Origin: Miscanthus floridulus
Lineage: Eukaryota > Streptophyta > Magnoliopsida > Poales > Poaceae
DNA: 64,000 nt
Assembly: GCF_019320115.1 (NCBI RefSeq)
Contig: NC_089583.1
Coordinates: forward strand, 81,485,928 to 81,549,927
Reading direction: 5' to 3'
Below the pieces are notes generated by a model. That model saw only the letters and a program-made list of their open reading frames with translations. It searched no databases and had not been told where the DNA came from. A program made the position numbers and the translations under genes. This document shows, piece by piece, positions 1 to 10,335 of this stretch; position 1 is the stretch's first letter, and the number at the start of each line of letters is the position of its first letter.

Positions 1-187
1 TATACAGGTATAGTTTTCAACAATATAAGCAATACTAGAGCTTAGCTAACTTGTTATTTGCATATTGTAGTAATTCCATTGTCTGGATATCAAAAGTTAA
101 TGAGCGTTAACGTCATTCTGAAATTTATTGCATGCATTGTGAACAGCATCTTTCTATTATCTAATTTGAATATATGCTGTACTGCAG

Positions 188-3100
188 AGTGATGATGGGA
201 CTGTGCCGCTTCTTGCAGTGCCCCGCAGTTCAATATCAGAAAATCCTTTCACAAGCCTTCTCCTTTGTTCTGGTGTACACTCCACTATCTTCACGTTTCA
301 GAGATACGCTGTGTTATGGTGCCAGAATCTTGCCTTAGAGGTAAAATATTTTTCTATTTATTTTCTCTAGGACCCTGCTGGAAGCATTCTTATACCACTT
401 CAAGCATTAGACATGTATATTTTCATTTTCTTAACAAGATTTCTTCACAGAAACACCAGTAACTGATTTGTAGAAGTATTCCTTCTAAAAATAGATGATT
501 TGTTCAAGAACCAGTAGCATACAGAAGATTGATGTACACCTACGACCTCATTTTTTTTTTGCTCTGTTAGATGTTATAGCATGCATGACCACTGGAAACA
601 AAAATACTCAACATTGTCACTTGCAGTGTCCCATGGATTTAATATTTTATCGATCTCGCATGTATGTGCTTCTTCCATTATGTGTATTTTAAGCTAGTGT
701 ACTAAATTCAAAATTATTACTTGTTATTTGCATTTATTATATGCAGTGGTTATCAGCGGTCGAGTTTGCTCTTCTAAAGGGTCGGCATCCACTTATCAAA
801 GATGTGGACATCACAATTAACCCGTCCAAAGGTCTAGCATTTGTTGAACCTCAAGTGAATGAGAGGAAACCTCGAAAAGGAAATAGTTTTCGTCAGCATT
901 CTGAACTTATTTTGTATAATAATGTTCCTCATGGAATAAATGGACTGCTAGTTGATTCTGCAAAAAAGTACTCTGATGCTCAAAACAAAGAAGATGGGCA
1001 GCTGGAAAATAATGGTGACATTGGAACTGTAGACAAAGATCTGGAAGAAGAGTTAGAAGAGAGTTCTGAAGATGTTGAGAAAGGTCAGGTACTACAATCA
1101 GCAAGTCTCGTGATGAATATGCTAGATGCTACAATGCCTGGTACTCTCAATGATGATCAGAAGAAGAAGGTATGCAGGCATATTAAATTGGCAAAATTGG
1201 TTCTACAGCACCAAAGGTCCTGACTTAAGCAAACTAGCAGCGAATGGTTTCGGCACACTTCAATAGTACCAAAGTTCAAACGTTAATTTCTTTTAGCACT
1301 TTGTCAACCACTAGTACCGTTTTCACAATTTTTCTTTTTTTAATTCACAATGAGCAGTACCAGAATGTCCACGATCCTTTTCTGCTACTGCTATTTTTCC
1401 TATTTCTCATTCTGCTCATGTCTGCTGACAGACAATGAGACAAAGGTGACTGAGCAGCTCTTCCGTGCCAGGCCCATGCCTCCTGTAGGTCACCAAGCAG
1501 CTTGCTTTCTCTTTCACGGGATCCCTGGTGGCCTTCTGCTGGGGTGGCACTGCCTGCCCAGGCGCCCAGCAGGTAGTGTGGCCTGCAGAGGAAGTTGCAC
1601 CGCCTCCCTTGCCCTCCTTCCCTCCCTGTCATCCAGCAGGCCCTGTGGTCCACAGGCAGGTGTCTGATTGGTTGGTCGGTGACGATGGCTACAAGGTCTC
1701 GCAGTATGTGTACTGTTCAGTTGTGTGTACTGTTCAATTGGGCATGGGACTGAGGCGTCGGTAACAAGCAATGCCTTGTTAGGACTAGCCTTGTGGGTAT
1801 TTTCGACTTTTCGTCATGGATTACCGCAGTGGATGGAAAAAGTTAGGTGTGCTAGAAATCTGAACATTGGAAACTTTAGGTGTGCTGAAGTCAGGAACTT
1901 TGGGTACTATAGAACATGTATATCAAGCTGCTTACAAGTTACTTTTTTGTTTCTTGTTATAAGGTTCTGGTAGCTGTGGAGCAAGGGGAGACTCTTGCGA
2001 AAGCTCTAGAAGAAGCTGTTCCTGAAGATGTGCGAGGAAAACTTACAGCTTCTGTAACTGAAATTTTAAATTCCAAACGAGAGACTCTCAGTTTAGATGC
2101 ATTGAATCGACTTGGCTGGAACAATGTAAGATCAACCACCACCAAGGCATTGGCCCAGGAAAAGCTCAAAGATTCTGGTCATGAAAGTGGGCTTAAGGAT
2201 GCTAAGATGGCTGATCAGAACAGGATTTCTGCAACAGCTTCTGAGGGGGATTGGAAAGACATTAATATGAAAAATGATGATAAACCTGGAGAAAGCATCG
2301 AATCATCAGAAGGAAAGCCTTCTCAAACTTCTGAACCTGTTGGAACTGCGACAGAAATTGGAAGTGAACAACCTTATAAATCAGATAAAGCTAACTATGG
2401 AACCAATGATAATAGTGAAGGGCAGCATATAACCCAACAGGACAATGGAACAACTCCAATGCAAGTTTCTGATGATCAGTCAGTGGCCAACTCTAATGGG
2501 GCTTCTAAAGAAGGGGAGCAATCAGCAGATGCTACAACAGACCAGAATCTACAATCTAACGCAACAGAAAAGGAAGGTGACACAATTCACACAGGTGAAG
2601 ATAAGGCTGCTCATAATGTGAATGATCAAAGCACGCAAGTCTCTAAAGCAGAAGGATCGAAACCTTCGCCCATTACTGTGACCCAGGCATTAGATGCATT
2701 AACTGGGTTTGATGACTCGACTCAAATGGCTGTCAATAGTGTATTTGGAGTTCTTGAAAATATGATTGATCAGTTTCAGAAACAACAGGATTCTGAGAAT
2801 GCTGAAAATTCTGATGGAAATGATGATGGCACTTCTGTGGATGAGACAGAATCTCATGTAAAGGAGAATACAGAGAAAGCGTCAAGTGGAGAAGAAATAA
2901 ACCAATCATCTAAACAACCAGAAGGTAGCAGTCCTGGAAAAAGTGATGCAATCATGTCCAAAGATGATTGTGCTTTTGGTGAGGGAAATCCCAATTTAAG
3001 CATTGTTTCATCTGGTAGGGAAAAAATGAGATATTACCAAGGAAACAAAGTTGGTGATCGTGTGGATGCTGATGGTATCAAGCAGGTCAATGGCTTGCCT

Positions 3101-6100
3101 GACTATTTATTAGATATAGCTGTCAACTCTTACTTGAAGGCGCAGTATGCAATGTACCTTCATGAATTTCTTTACACACAATTGCAACTCAAAATACAGG
3201 AGTCTAATTCGGCAACTGATCTTTTTCTTGATCCACAAGAGGGTAAATGGAAAATTGCAGACCAGATGTACAATGCGCAAAATGACATTTCTGAATCCTC
3301 ACAAGATTCATCTAAGATGGACAAAGCTGTTCAGCCACCCTACTTTATACCAAGAAAAATTCCAGACTTTACATACAAGTCAAATAAATGGAATAATACA
3401 GTAGCAACCAGGTCAATACCTGGTAATGATTTGAGAGAGGCACTTACATGCTTTGTTAGGGATGAACTATCAAGTGCCCTTAAAATGGAAGTTGGGCGCA
3501 AAATAGGGATAACAGATACTAAGCAACTTGAAAGAAGTCTTGCAAATGATGTAGAACAGATTGCTGCAGAAGTTTCTAAAACTGTTGTCCTTGACTGTGA
3601 GTTTTATTCAGTGACACGTGGGCAAAGAAGTCCAACAACTGTCAAGTTTGGTTCAATACATGGAACAAATGTTGTTGAAGCTGTATCAACTGCAGTTCAG
3701 AAATCTCAGCATCTGAGGAACATTCTTCCTGTCGGTGTCATAGTTGGTGTAACTTTGGCATGTTTGAGAAATTGCTTCCATTTTGGTGTGTCTAAGCATG
3801 GTGACCATACGAAAGCGACTATGAAGTCAGATATTTTGGGTGAGGAAGTTATTGTTCAGGATAGCAGCAAAGAGAATGTTCAGGATAGTGGAAAAGCAAA
3901 TACAAACGACAATAATATTGAAAAAACCAGTGGGGACAACCAGCAGATGACAAAGTCACAGGGTCAAGATATGATAGTGGGGGCTGTGACGGCTGCCCTA
4001 GGTGCTTCTGCTTTGGTAGCACATAATCAAGTAAGTAAACTAATATCCCAAGTTCATTTTCTGTCTATGATTTCCTTTGTACCTGTTACTCTATAGTCTA
4101 TATAATATTGCTAGAGAAATTTTACTATGCTTGGGAATTATAATAGCCGCCCGTTGATCCTGATCTAAGGGTTAATAGATGAGAGGTACCTAGTAGAAGG
4201 AACTTAAGTTGTGGACCGGTACTTAAATTTTGTGGCCCGGAACTAAATAGGAAAAATAGGGAAAGGCTAGAGTGATCATTTCAGATTCATATCTATTCAC
4301 ACGTAGAGTAACAATAAAGACATAAGCAAGGTCAGGAGCTCTGAAACCATGCAAACGCAAAGGGTAATCCTACATGACTCAATTCTGATGAATAGCAAAC
4401 AGCAAATAGCGTGAGGCACAAAGAACAAGAGGAGGTGCAAGCGGCCGGCGACAGGCCGTGGGCTGAAAGTGGGAGCGGTGGCAGTTTGGCGACGGGGAGG
4501 AGTGCTGGGGGGATGTCTGTAGCGGATGAGTGCTCCGGCGCCTTCGTCTGTTTTGTGCATCCACGCGGATTAAGCGCACTTACTATAATACCCTTAGTTA
4601 CAATTAATTAGTGTGTTTTAAGATCAACGGCTGACAAAATATATGTCATGAGGAACCACCGGCTCCTGCCAAGCACCGTAACACATCTCAATATCTCATA
4701 TGCTATATTTGTTTCCCAAATTCCTCTCGTCATGTTTAAGGTTAGCTGGATGAGATTAATAAAACATGTTTCATGATTTGCTTTTCAGTATTTGATTCCT
4801 TTAGCACACAAAACACGGATGATGGTCTCAACCTATTTTTTTCTTGTCAAACTGAAAGTTTAGTGAAGTTTCAAGTAGTGGTTCTCATTCTTATAAGACA
4901 TACATAGCTCTTTTCCTTGATATACTGCATTAGAGGAGTGATACATTTTTTATTAAGCAAATTTTACTATAGAACAAACGTGATATTGGCGACGTCACAT
5001 CCAGCCATTTGCCATAGGACATGATAGAGGAATGCCAAAGGGCTTAGATTACTTGATGATTAGATTACAGGAGTATTACATATATATAGAGAGGCTAAGC
5101 TATAGAGTTAAGAGGGGGGGAAGTCCCAGGCAACATGCCGGCAACATACCACACAGTCCATGCGCGACCATGTCGGGTCGGCGAAGCGGGAATCGTCACT
5201 GAGGACATGGTCCTTCAGAGCGAATCGGCCGAGGGTGAGAAGGATGTAGCCGCGCCACTTGGAGTAGTTGGAAGACTGCAGATCAAGAACGATGGGGATC
5301 AAATTTTTGATGTTCTGGACAGTAGCAGCCTGGCTGTGCAGATGAGCAATGGCCGCAGCTTCGGAGCGGTCGTCGTCGCCGTCCACGGTGTTGTCATCCC
5401 GGAGGGGTTCCGGGCGAAGACGCTCACGAAGAGCAGCGGCCTGCTGTTCCAGGATGTCAGCCTGCGCGCGCTCTTGGTCAAGAGCAGCAGCGGCGGCACG
5501 AACGCGTTCCTGGGCAGCGGCGGCTGATTTGAGAAGATCAGGCTCCTCCTGGAGTTGCTGACTGCGCTCGGAGTTGGTGAGGTGCAAGGAGGCGGCCTCC
5601 TCTTCCAGCGACTTGGCGGCGGCGAGGGCTTCGTCGCGATGGACGCTGCCGGGGCACCGGAGGTTGAGCCGCCGGAGGCCATGGGCGCTGCAGCCGTCAA
5701 GGTGGGGCGCGGCAGCCGAAGCAGAGAGAGGTGGGCGGAAGCAGAGGGGTGGGCTGGAGGTGGAGAGGCCCAAGACGTGATTAGTCTGATACCATGATAG
5801 AGGAATGCCAAAGGGCTTAGATTACTTGATTAGATTACAGGAGTATTACATATATATAGAGAGAGGCTAAGCTAGAGAGTTAAGAGGGGGGAAGTCCCAG
5901 GCAACACGCCGGGAGTCCCTAGGCAGCACACTGAGTAGAAACCCAAGAGGCAGCCGATATACAATAAATGATAGAGGGAATAAATACTCTAACAGGACAC
6001 CAGAGCGATTATTTTATTCATTTCTCAGGTTTCAGGAGAGAGAAAGTTTGGAAATGTCCTTTTTGCCCTCAGGGTCCACATGTCAGTTCTTCATCCTCTC

Positions 6101-9100
6101 CTGATCCTGGGCCAACCCCTATTCATGGAGGGCCATGTGGTCACGGCAAATCCGCCACCTGCGTGTCGCGGACCTTGCCCTTGCCACCATCATCAACACC
6201 CATCAGCCCCTGGTATTCCATTGCCCGCACCACCTGTTGCACTCCCTCATCCGATGCATCCTGTACCATCAGCCCACCTTCATGGCCGCTGCCTCCGTCT
6301 ACTCCCGGTTTCTCGTGCTCCCCGCGGCGTGGTAGCATGGCTCCCGATGCTGTCCTCTCGCTTACCCTGTACTGGCTCCGCCAGATCGGGTGGGTATCCC
6401 CGTGCAAGGCATCCTACCTCGATGACCTTGACTGCAACTATGCCTCTAGGATCATCTCTGCGGCTGCCATTGTCAACATGGACGACCACTCCGTTGCCAC
6501 CATGCTCACCAATGTCAAAGGCATCGGCACCTGGAGCATCCACATGTTCATGATCTTCTCCCTTGCACACCATTATGTGCTCCCATCCTTTGACCTCGAT
6601 GTATGCAAGGGCTTGGTTAAGTAGTGCGAGTAGTGGTGCCCACAAAGACATGCCTCGCCTGTCATAGATGGATAAGTTGTGCGAATAGTGGTGCCCCCTA
6701 CTACTCGGTCGGTGCTTGGTACATGTGGCAGCAGCACAACATTGAGCTGGAGGGTGAGGAGAGGTGAGCAAATGGGGGTGCAGGTGCTTGTGGTGGTCCT
6801 CAATTTAGTCGGGGGTTTGGGATGGGAGGGGGGTGGGTGTGGCTGAAACGGATAGTTGGAATGGCGGTGGCGTGGGAGGGGACAAGTCAAGCTGCAGTGG
6901 CATGTGAAAAGAGGGAAAAAGAGGGTTACCTTCACAATGCTGGGAGGAAGAGGATGAATACAAGGGCAAAAAGGTCATATCCCCCACCTCTCTCTCCACA
7001 GACCTGAAATGAACAAAATAATCGTTGTGGTGTCCTACGCAAGTGACTACGATTTGATAATGGTACCGGGCAAATTTCAGCATTTGTGGTGGGAACTAGC
7101 CAATACCACGTTTGTTTGGTATTCCATACAAAATTTGCCTTTATTTCTTCTTATCAGGCCATTCTTTCATAAAACATTCAACTTTCATATTTCAGAAAAA
7201 TAAGGATGAAAATTGTGAGGATTTTGTTGAGATCGAAAGTGCCAAACATGAGGAAACTGCACAGGAAAAGAGCCAGAACAGTTTGATGAGCAGTTTTGCT
7301 GAGAAAGCCATGTCTGTTGCAGGGCCGGTAGTTCCCACAAAGGGTGATGGTGAGGTTGATCATGAAAGGTCTGTTAATGTTACTATTGTTTTGTTCCTTT
7401 GTCACTACTCCTTTTCTTTTTTCGTTTTTCCTGTGAATATATTTATTATGTTTTGACTTTCTGCAAGCAGGCTTGTTGCAGTTCTAGCTGAACTCGGACA
7501 AAAGGGTGGAATTTTGAGGTTCGTTGGAAAAATTGCTCTACTCTGGGGCGGAATTCGTGGTGCTATGAGCTTAACTGATAGGCTTATATCATTCTTACGT
7601 ATCAGCGAACAGCCCTTATTTCAGAGGTTAGTCTTATGTTCTTATGCGCAAGAGAACAGCAATTGAATAGAAAACAAGAACTTAATTGGTATGTCTTCAT
7701 CAGATGGTTTATGTTAGTAATTCATGAAATTTCTCATATATTTTGATTTACTGTGTTTATTTTTTATACTTTTGATTATTTGTGTTCTATTTGTGTTGAG
7801 TTCAGGTTTGAGATGTTTATGTGTGAAGGTGATGGGCTGATGGCCCATAATCAGTGTTTTTGGGTGTTCCCCTTGGGAAGTCTGACTGGGATGACTGATG
7901 TTTTGAACCCTATTCCTCCTTTTAATAGATGGAGAGATTCAATCCTCATCTCTTTCAAATAGATGTAGTTACATTTCATTTGTTCTCATTAAAAAAGAAT
8001 TATTGTATTTACTTTTTTTCTATTTTAATTTTTATTGTCTCTTTATTTTCTTGAAAAATAGTATTTCTACCAAAAGCATATCGACTCTTTTTGTTGCTTC
8101 AGTTTCATTTTTCCTGTCCATCAGTGGCATAACTAGAGATGACCGACTACAGACCGTGCTGTTCCTCTTTAACATCTAGCAACTTAACCAAGCCAAAATT
8201 ATAAAGATGCTTCAGTAGTCCTCTCAAAATGCCAGATGTGGTGCCCCTACTCTTGTGTTTCAGATACTAGCTTGAATTTTGATTTGATTTTTTCGGTTTT
8301 TTTCTGTAGTAGCTCCAAGATGTTGTCGTTCTTTTTTCTTCATTTTTAGCGAGTACTGAGAGAGACTACCCTTTCTTTTTGGGTCAGTGAAAAGCTGGCA
8401 CATTTTTGAACCCCCATAGTTTCTTTTCTAAAGAAAGTGGCTTCAGGACCATTACTTTCACTGTTCTGGATAAGCAGTTAGGGCCTTACATCTTTTTAAG
8501 CTATATGAAGCATTTGGGACGGTATCACTCAGTGGTTCATTATTGAGTGGTACTGTAGTAGTTGTTGTTGTTACTTGAGCCATGGTTCATGTGTACAAGT
8601 TTGGCCCTTCCATGGATTAGTCAGTTGAAATTTCACCATTGTAGACATGTTATACCTTCTGTTGTTTGCTTTCTGTTCTTAGGCTGTCCTTAAAATGTTC
8701 CTTCTTTGCATTATAGGATTATGGGCTTTTCTTTAATGGTTCTCATCCTATGGTCCCCTGTTGTGATTCCTCTACTGCCAACACTTGTTCAAAGTTGGAC
8801 AATAAGTGCTTCAACTGGGATTATTGGTTATGCTTGCATTGTTGGATTGTATGTTTCTATAATGATACTTGTCATGCTGTGGGGCAAAAGGATACGTGGC
8901 TATGAGGATCCAGTTGAGCAATACGGGATGAATATTTGGTCTGCGTCTAGGGTATAAACTTATAATCTCAAAAGAACCTTACTTGGTATTTCTCAGAGAA
9001 CTGAAGAGTGCTGGTTTATGTATATAGTATGTAATAATTAATGTTTTATTGCAGCTGTGGGAATTTTTTCAAGGTTTGGCTGGAGGTGTAACAGTTGTAG

Positions 9101-10106
9101 GGTTGGTGCACTCAATAGGCATTCTACTCGGTTTTGCAACTTTTCGGACAGGGTTCTCTTCATCTTTAGCTAGACCCCTTGATCTTATCAAGTCTTCTAG
9201 TAATGTGTTTTTGCTAGCTCTTCGAGGGCTTGCCACAGCAACTAGCATTGCTGTTGTGGAAGAAATGGTTTTCAGATCATGGCTTCCAGAGGAAATTGCT
9301 GTTGATCTTGGTTACTACAATGCCATTATGATATCTGGACTTGTGTTTTCTCTAATTCATCGGTACGTCAATTCTTGCCCACCATCACCTGTTTTCTCAG
9401 CGTTTTTAGGGTTTGTTTGGCTGCACTTCAATCCACCTCAATACATGTGGATTGGGGTGGATAAGGATTAGAGTGCAGCCAAGCAAAGCCTTATTGATAT
9501 GTACATGTAATGGCAAGGTAACCATCACTAGACTTGGGAGATATATTTATTGCAGTGGGGATCCAAAAAGGGGGATGTTGGGTGCGGTGAACTTTATTTT
9601 TTCTGTGCATACCTCATGGTACTATAAAACCAAGCATGATATGTCACATCAATGAACTAACTAGTTGCCCTTTTTCAAAAGCTTCGAAAGATATGAAATA
9701 TTCAGTTTGTGATGCCTATATACGATTTTATCCATGTTTTTTTTTTGTATTCAAGCATGTTTCACTTTTGCAAACCATTTGCAAAATAGTGACATCGATA
9801 CAATTGGATGGCAGGTCACTACCCTCGGTACCAGGTTTCTTGCTACTTTCTCTGGTGCTTTTTGGGCTTAAGCAGAGGACAAAAGGAAAGCTTGCTGCAC
9901 CCATTGGCCTGCGTTCTGGAATCATGACTGCCAGTTATTTAATACAAAGCAGTGGTGTTTTAACACCGAAACCCGAAACTCCGTTTTGGATGATTGGCAC
10001 TTACCATCTGCATCCTTTTGATGGTGTTATCGGCTTAAGTATCTGCTCCTTGCTTGCTATCTTTTTCTTCCCTCAAAAGCCTGTTCAGAAGGATACATCT
10101 GTGTGA
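188..10106 (+). CDS. EMB8-like alpha/beta-hydrolase-related protein with C-terminal CPBP (CAAX protease-type) domain, 5'-partial
   Basis: I read the exons as 188-340, 747-1169, 1964-4030, 7196-7368, 7471-7626, 8717-8951, 9055-9362 and 9815-10106. All internal junctions are GT..AG and the phases agree, giving 1268 codons plus a TGA stop. The start lies upstream of the window. The first exon resembles the end of the EMB8-like hydrolase part (DGTVPL, then [10 protein letters not shown]). The third exon is long, acidic and Ser/Gln/Asn-rich, with one hydrophobic segment near its end. The last four exons encode several membrane segments and a CPBP-type domain: EEMVFR (EExxxR, residues 1138-1143 of the part in view) and FSLIH (FxxxH, 1167-1171). 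CPBP proteins are intramembrane proteases or related membrane proteins. The expected third-motif His appears as Arg in GLRSGIM, so activity is uncertain. Plastid location is likely from family knowledge but the N-terminus is not seen. Substrate unknown. Confidence 0.9.
4031..4956. other. first part of a 3.2-kb intron of the EMB8-like gene
   Basis: This is intronic sequence between the splice donor at 4031 and the Pack-MULE-like element. A GC-rich patch at about 4430-4560 stands out from the AT-rich surroundings. Short inverted similarity (core CCGTTGATC) between about 4150 and 4632 could mark an old DNA transposon around it, but it is too short to call. Small open frames here look like chance. 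Confidence 0.5.
5142..5773 (-). pseudogene. truncated copia gag (N-terminal part)
   Basis: The minus-strand frame from 5773 encodes an Ala/Glu-rich N-terminal stretch with coiled-coil character. It is followed by residues typical of the copia gag/UBN2 region ([18 protein letters not shown]). The frame then runs into the truncated 3' LTR, where it stops at 5108, outside true gag. Protease, integrase and reverse transcriptase are absent, so the copy cannot move by itself. Confidence 0.8.
5785..5794 (-). promoter_or_regulatory. primer-binding site of the deleted copia element
   Basis: Read on the minus strand, TGGTATCAGA directly follows the end of the 5' LTR. It matches the usual plant initiator tRNA-Met primer-binding site TGGTATCAGAGC for its first ten bases. 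It fixes the orientation of the element. Confidence 0.85.
5995..6068. repeat. left inner terminal inverted repeat of the Pack-MULE-like element
   Basis: The segment begins GGACACCAGAGCGATTATTT and ends CCTTTTTGCCC. It is the inverted partner of 6964-7035, with a few substitutions and small gaps. Its outer part was separated from it by the copia insertion at 5022-5994. Confidence 0.85.
6125..6765 (+). pseudogene. 3-methyladenine DNA glycosylase (AlkA/HhH-GPD family) fragment
   Basis: Plus-strand translation gives, with at least one frame change near 6330, recognisable blocks of the plant AlkA-type DNA glycosylase. They run [73 protein letters not shown], and then the helix-hairpin-helix [18 protein letters not shown] later frame contains MDKLCE and GAWYMW-type residues near 6670-6730. 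The family excises alkylated bases. This copy is frameshifted, lacks a proper start, and is enclosed by MULE-like inverted repeats, so I read it as captured and non-functional. It has no relation to the function of the surrounding gene. Confidence 0.85.
6964..7035. repeat. right inner terminal inverted repeat of the Pack-MULE-like element
   Basis: The segment starts GGGCAAAAAGGTCATAT and ends AATCGTTGTGGTGTCC. It pairs in inverted orientation with 5995-6068. Confidence 0.85.
7627..8716. other. intron of the EMB8-like gene, no insert recognised
   Basis: This is AT- and T-rich intronic sequence between the donor at 7627 and the acceptor ending at 8716. I see no transposon termini or coding similarity. 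The open frame at 7753-7962 has no recognisable content. Confidence 0.6.
9409..9490. mobile_element. 82-bp hairpin MITE (Tourist-like)
   Basis: The segment is almost entirely an inverted repeat: GTTTGTTTGGCTGCACT at the left pairs with AGTGCAGCCAAGCAAAGC at the right, around an ATCCACC../..GGTGGAT core. The trinucleotide TTA flanks both ends (9406-9408 and 9491-9493), which fits a PIF/Harbinger (Tourist-like) target duplication. It lies in the last intron of the EMB8-like gene, close to the donor site at 9363. Confidence 0.8.
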
Positions 10107-10157
10107 TGAGGGTCAGTCAGGTCAGAAGAGTAAAACACTAATGCTGGAGTGAGCTTC

Positions 10158-10321
10158 TGGAAGGGCGGGCCTGGTGCAAGCGGTAGAGTCTTACCGCCTG
10201 TGACCGGAAGGTCCCGGGTTCGAGTCGCAGTCTCCTCGCATTGCACATGCTAGGGTAAGGTTTGCCACTAACACCCTTCCCCAAACCCGCACAGAGCAGG
10301 AGCTCTCTGCACTGGGTACGC
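10158..10321 (+). mobile_element. tRNA-derived SINE
   Basis: The head contains a pol III A-box-like TGGTGCAAGCGG and a B-box-like GGTTCGAGTC, as in tRNA-derived SINEs. It is followed by a non-tRNA body (TTGCCACTAACACCCTTCCC, GAGCTCTCTGCACTGGGTAC) of a kind common in grass genomes. It is flanked by a perfect 14-bp direct repeat, CTGGAGTGAGCTTC, at 10144-10157 and 10322-10335. It lies about 50 bp after the stop codon of the EMB8-like gene, so it is probably part of that gene's 3' UTR. Confidence 0.9.
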
Positions 10322-10335
10322 CTGGAGTGAGCTTC

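Larger units (their letters stand above)
5022..5994 (-). mobile_element. internally deleted Ty1/copia-type LTR element (973 bp)
   Basis: The element is bounded by a perfect 5-bp target duplication, GGACA, at 5017-5021 and 5995-5999. On the minus strand the 5' LTR is 5795-5994 (200 bp, starts TG and ends CA on the plus strand). A tRNA-Met-type primer-binding site follows, then a gag start. The 3' LTR (5022-5141) keeps only about 120 bp of its outer end and fuses directly to gag sequence. The structure therefore looks like one deletion from mid-gag into the 3' LTR. It sits exactly inside the left inverted repeat of the Pack-MULE-like element, so it is the younger insertion. Confidence 0.88.
4957..7082. 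mobile_element. Pack-MULE-like element carrying a DNA glycosylase gene fragment
   Basis: Two long inverted segments, 5995-6068 and 6964-7035, match closely when one is reverse-complemented; shared blocks include GGACACCA, CGATTATTTT and CCTTTTTGCCC. Weaker inverted similarity continues outward (TAGGACACC, GTCAC) to roughly 4957 and 7082, so the outer edges are approximate. Between the inverted repeats lies a piece of a host-type 3-methyladenine DNA glycosylase gene and no transposase. Long terminal inverted repeats around a captured gene fragment are the definition of a Pack-MULE. I could not see a convincing 9-bp target duplication. A copia remnant interrupts the left inverted repeat. The whole structure lies in an intron of the EMB8-like gene. 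Confidence 0.7.

Noticed and set aside
4150..4640. A second TIR element in the same intron
   Set aside because: The inverted similarity is limited to about a dozen bases around CCGTTGATC, with no target duplication.
10164..10236. A tRNA gene (A- and B-box-like sequence)
   Set aside because: The cloverleaf is not complete, and the segment is the head of a SINE with its own 14-bp target duplications.
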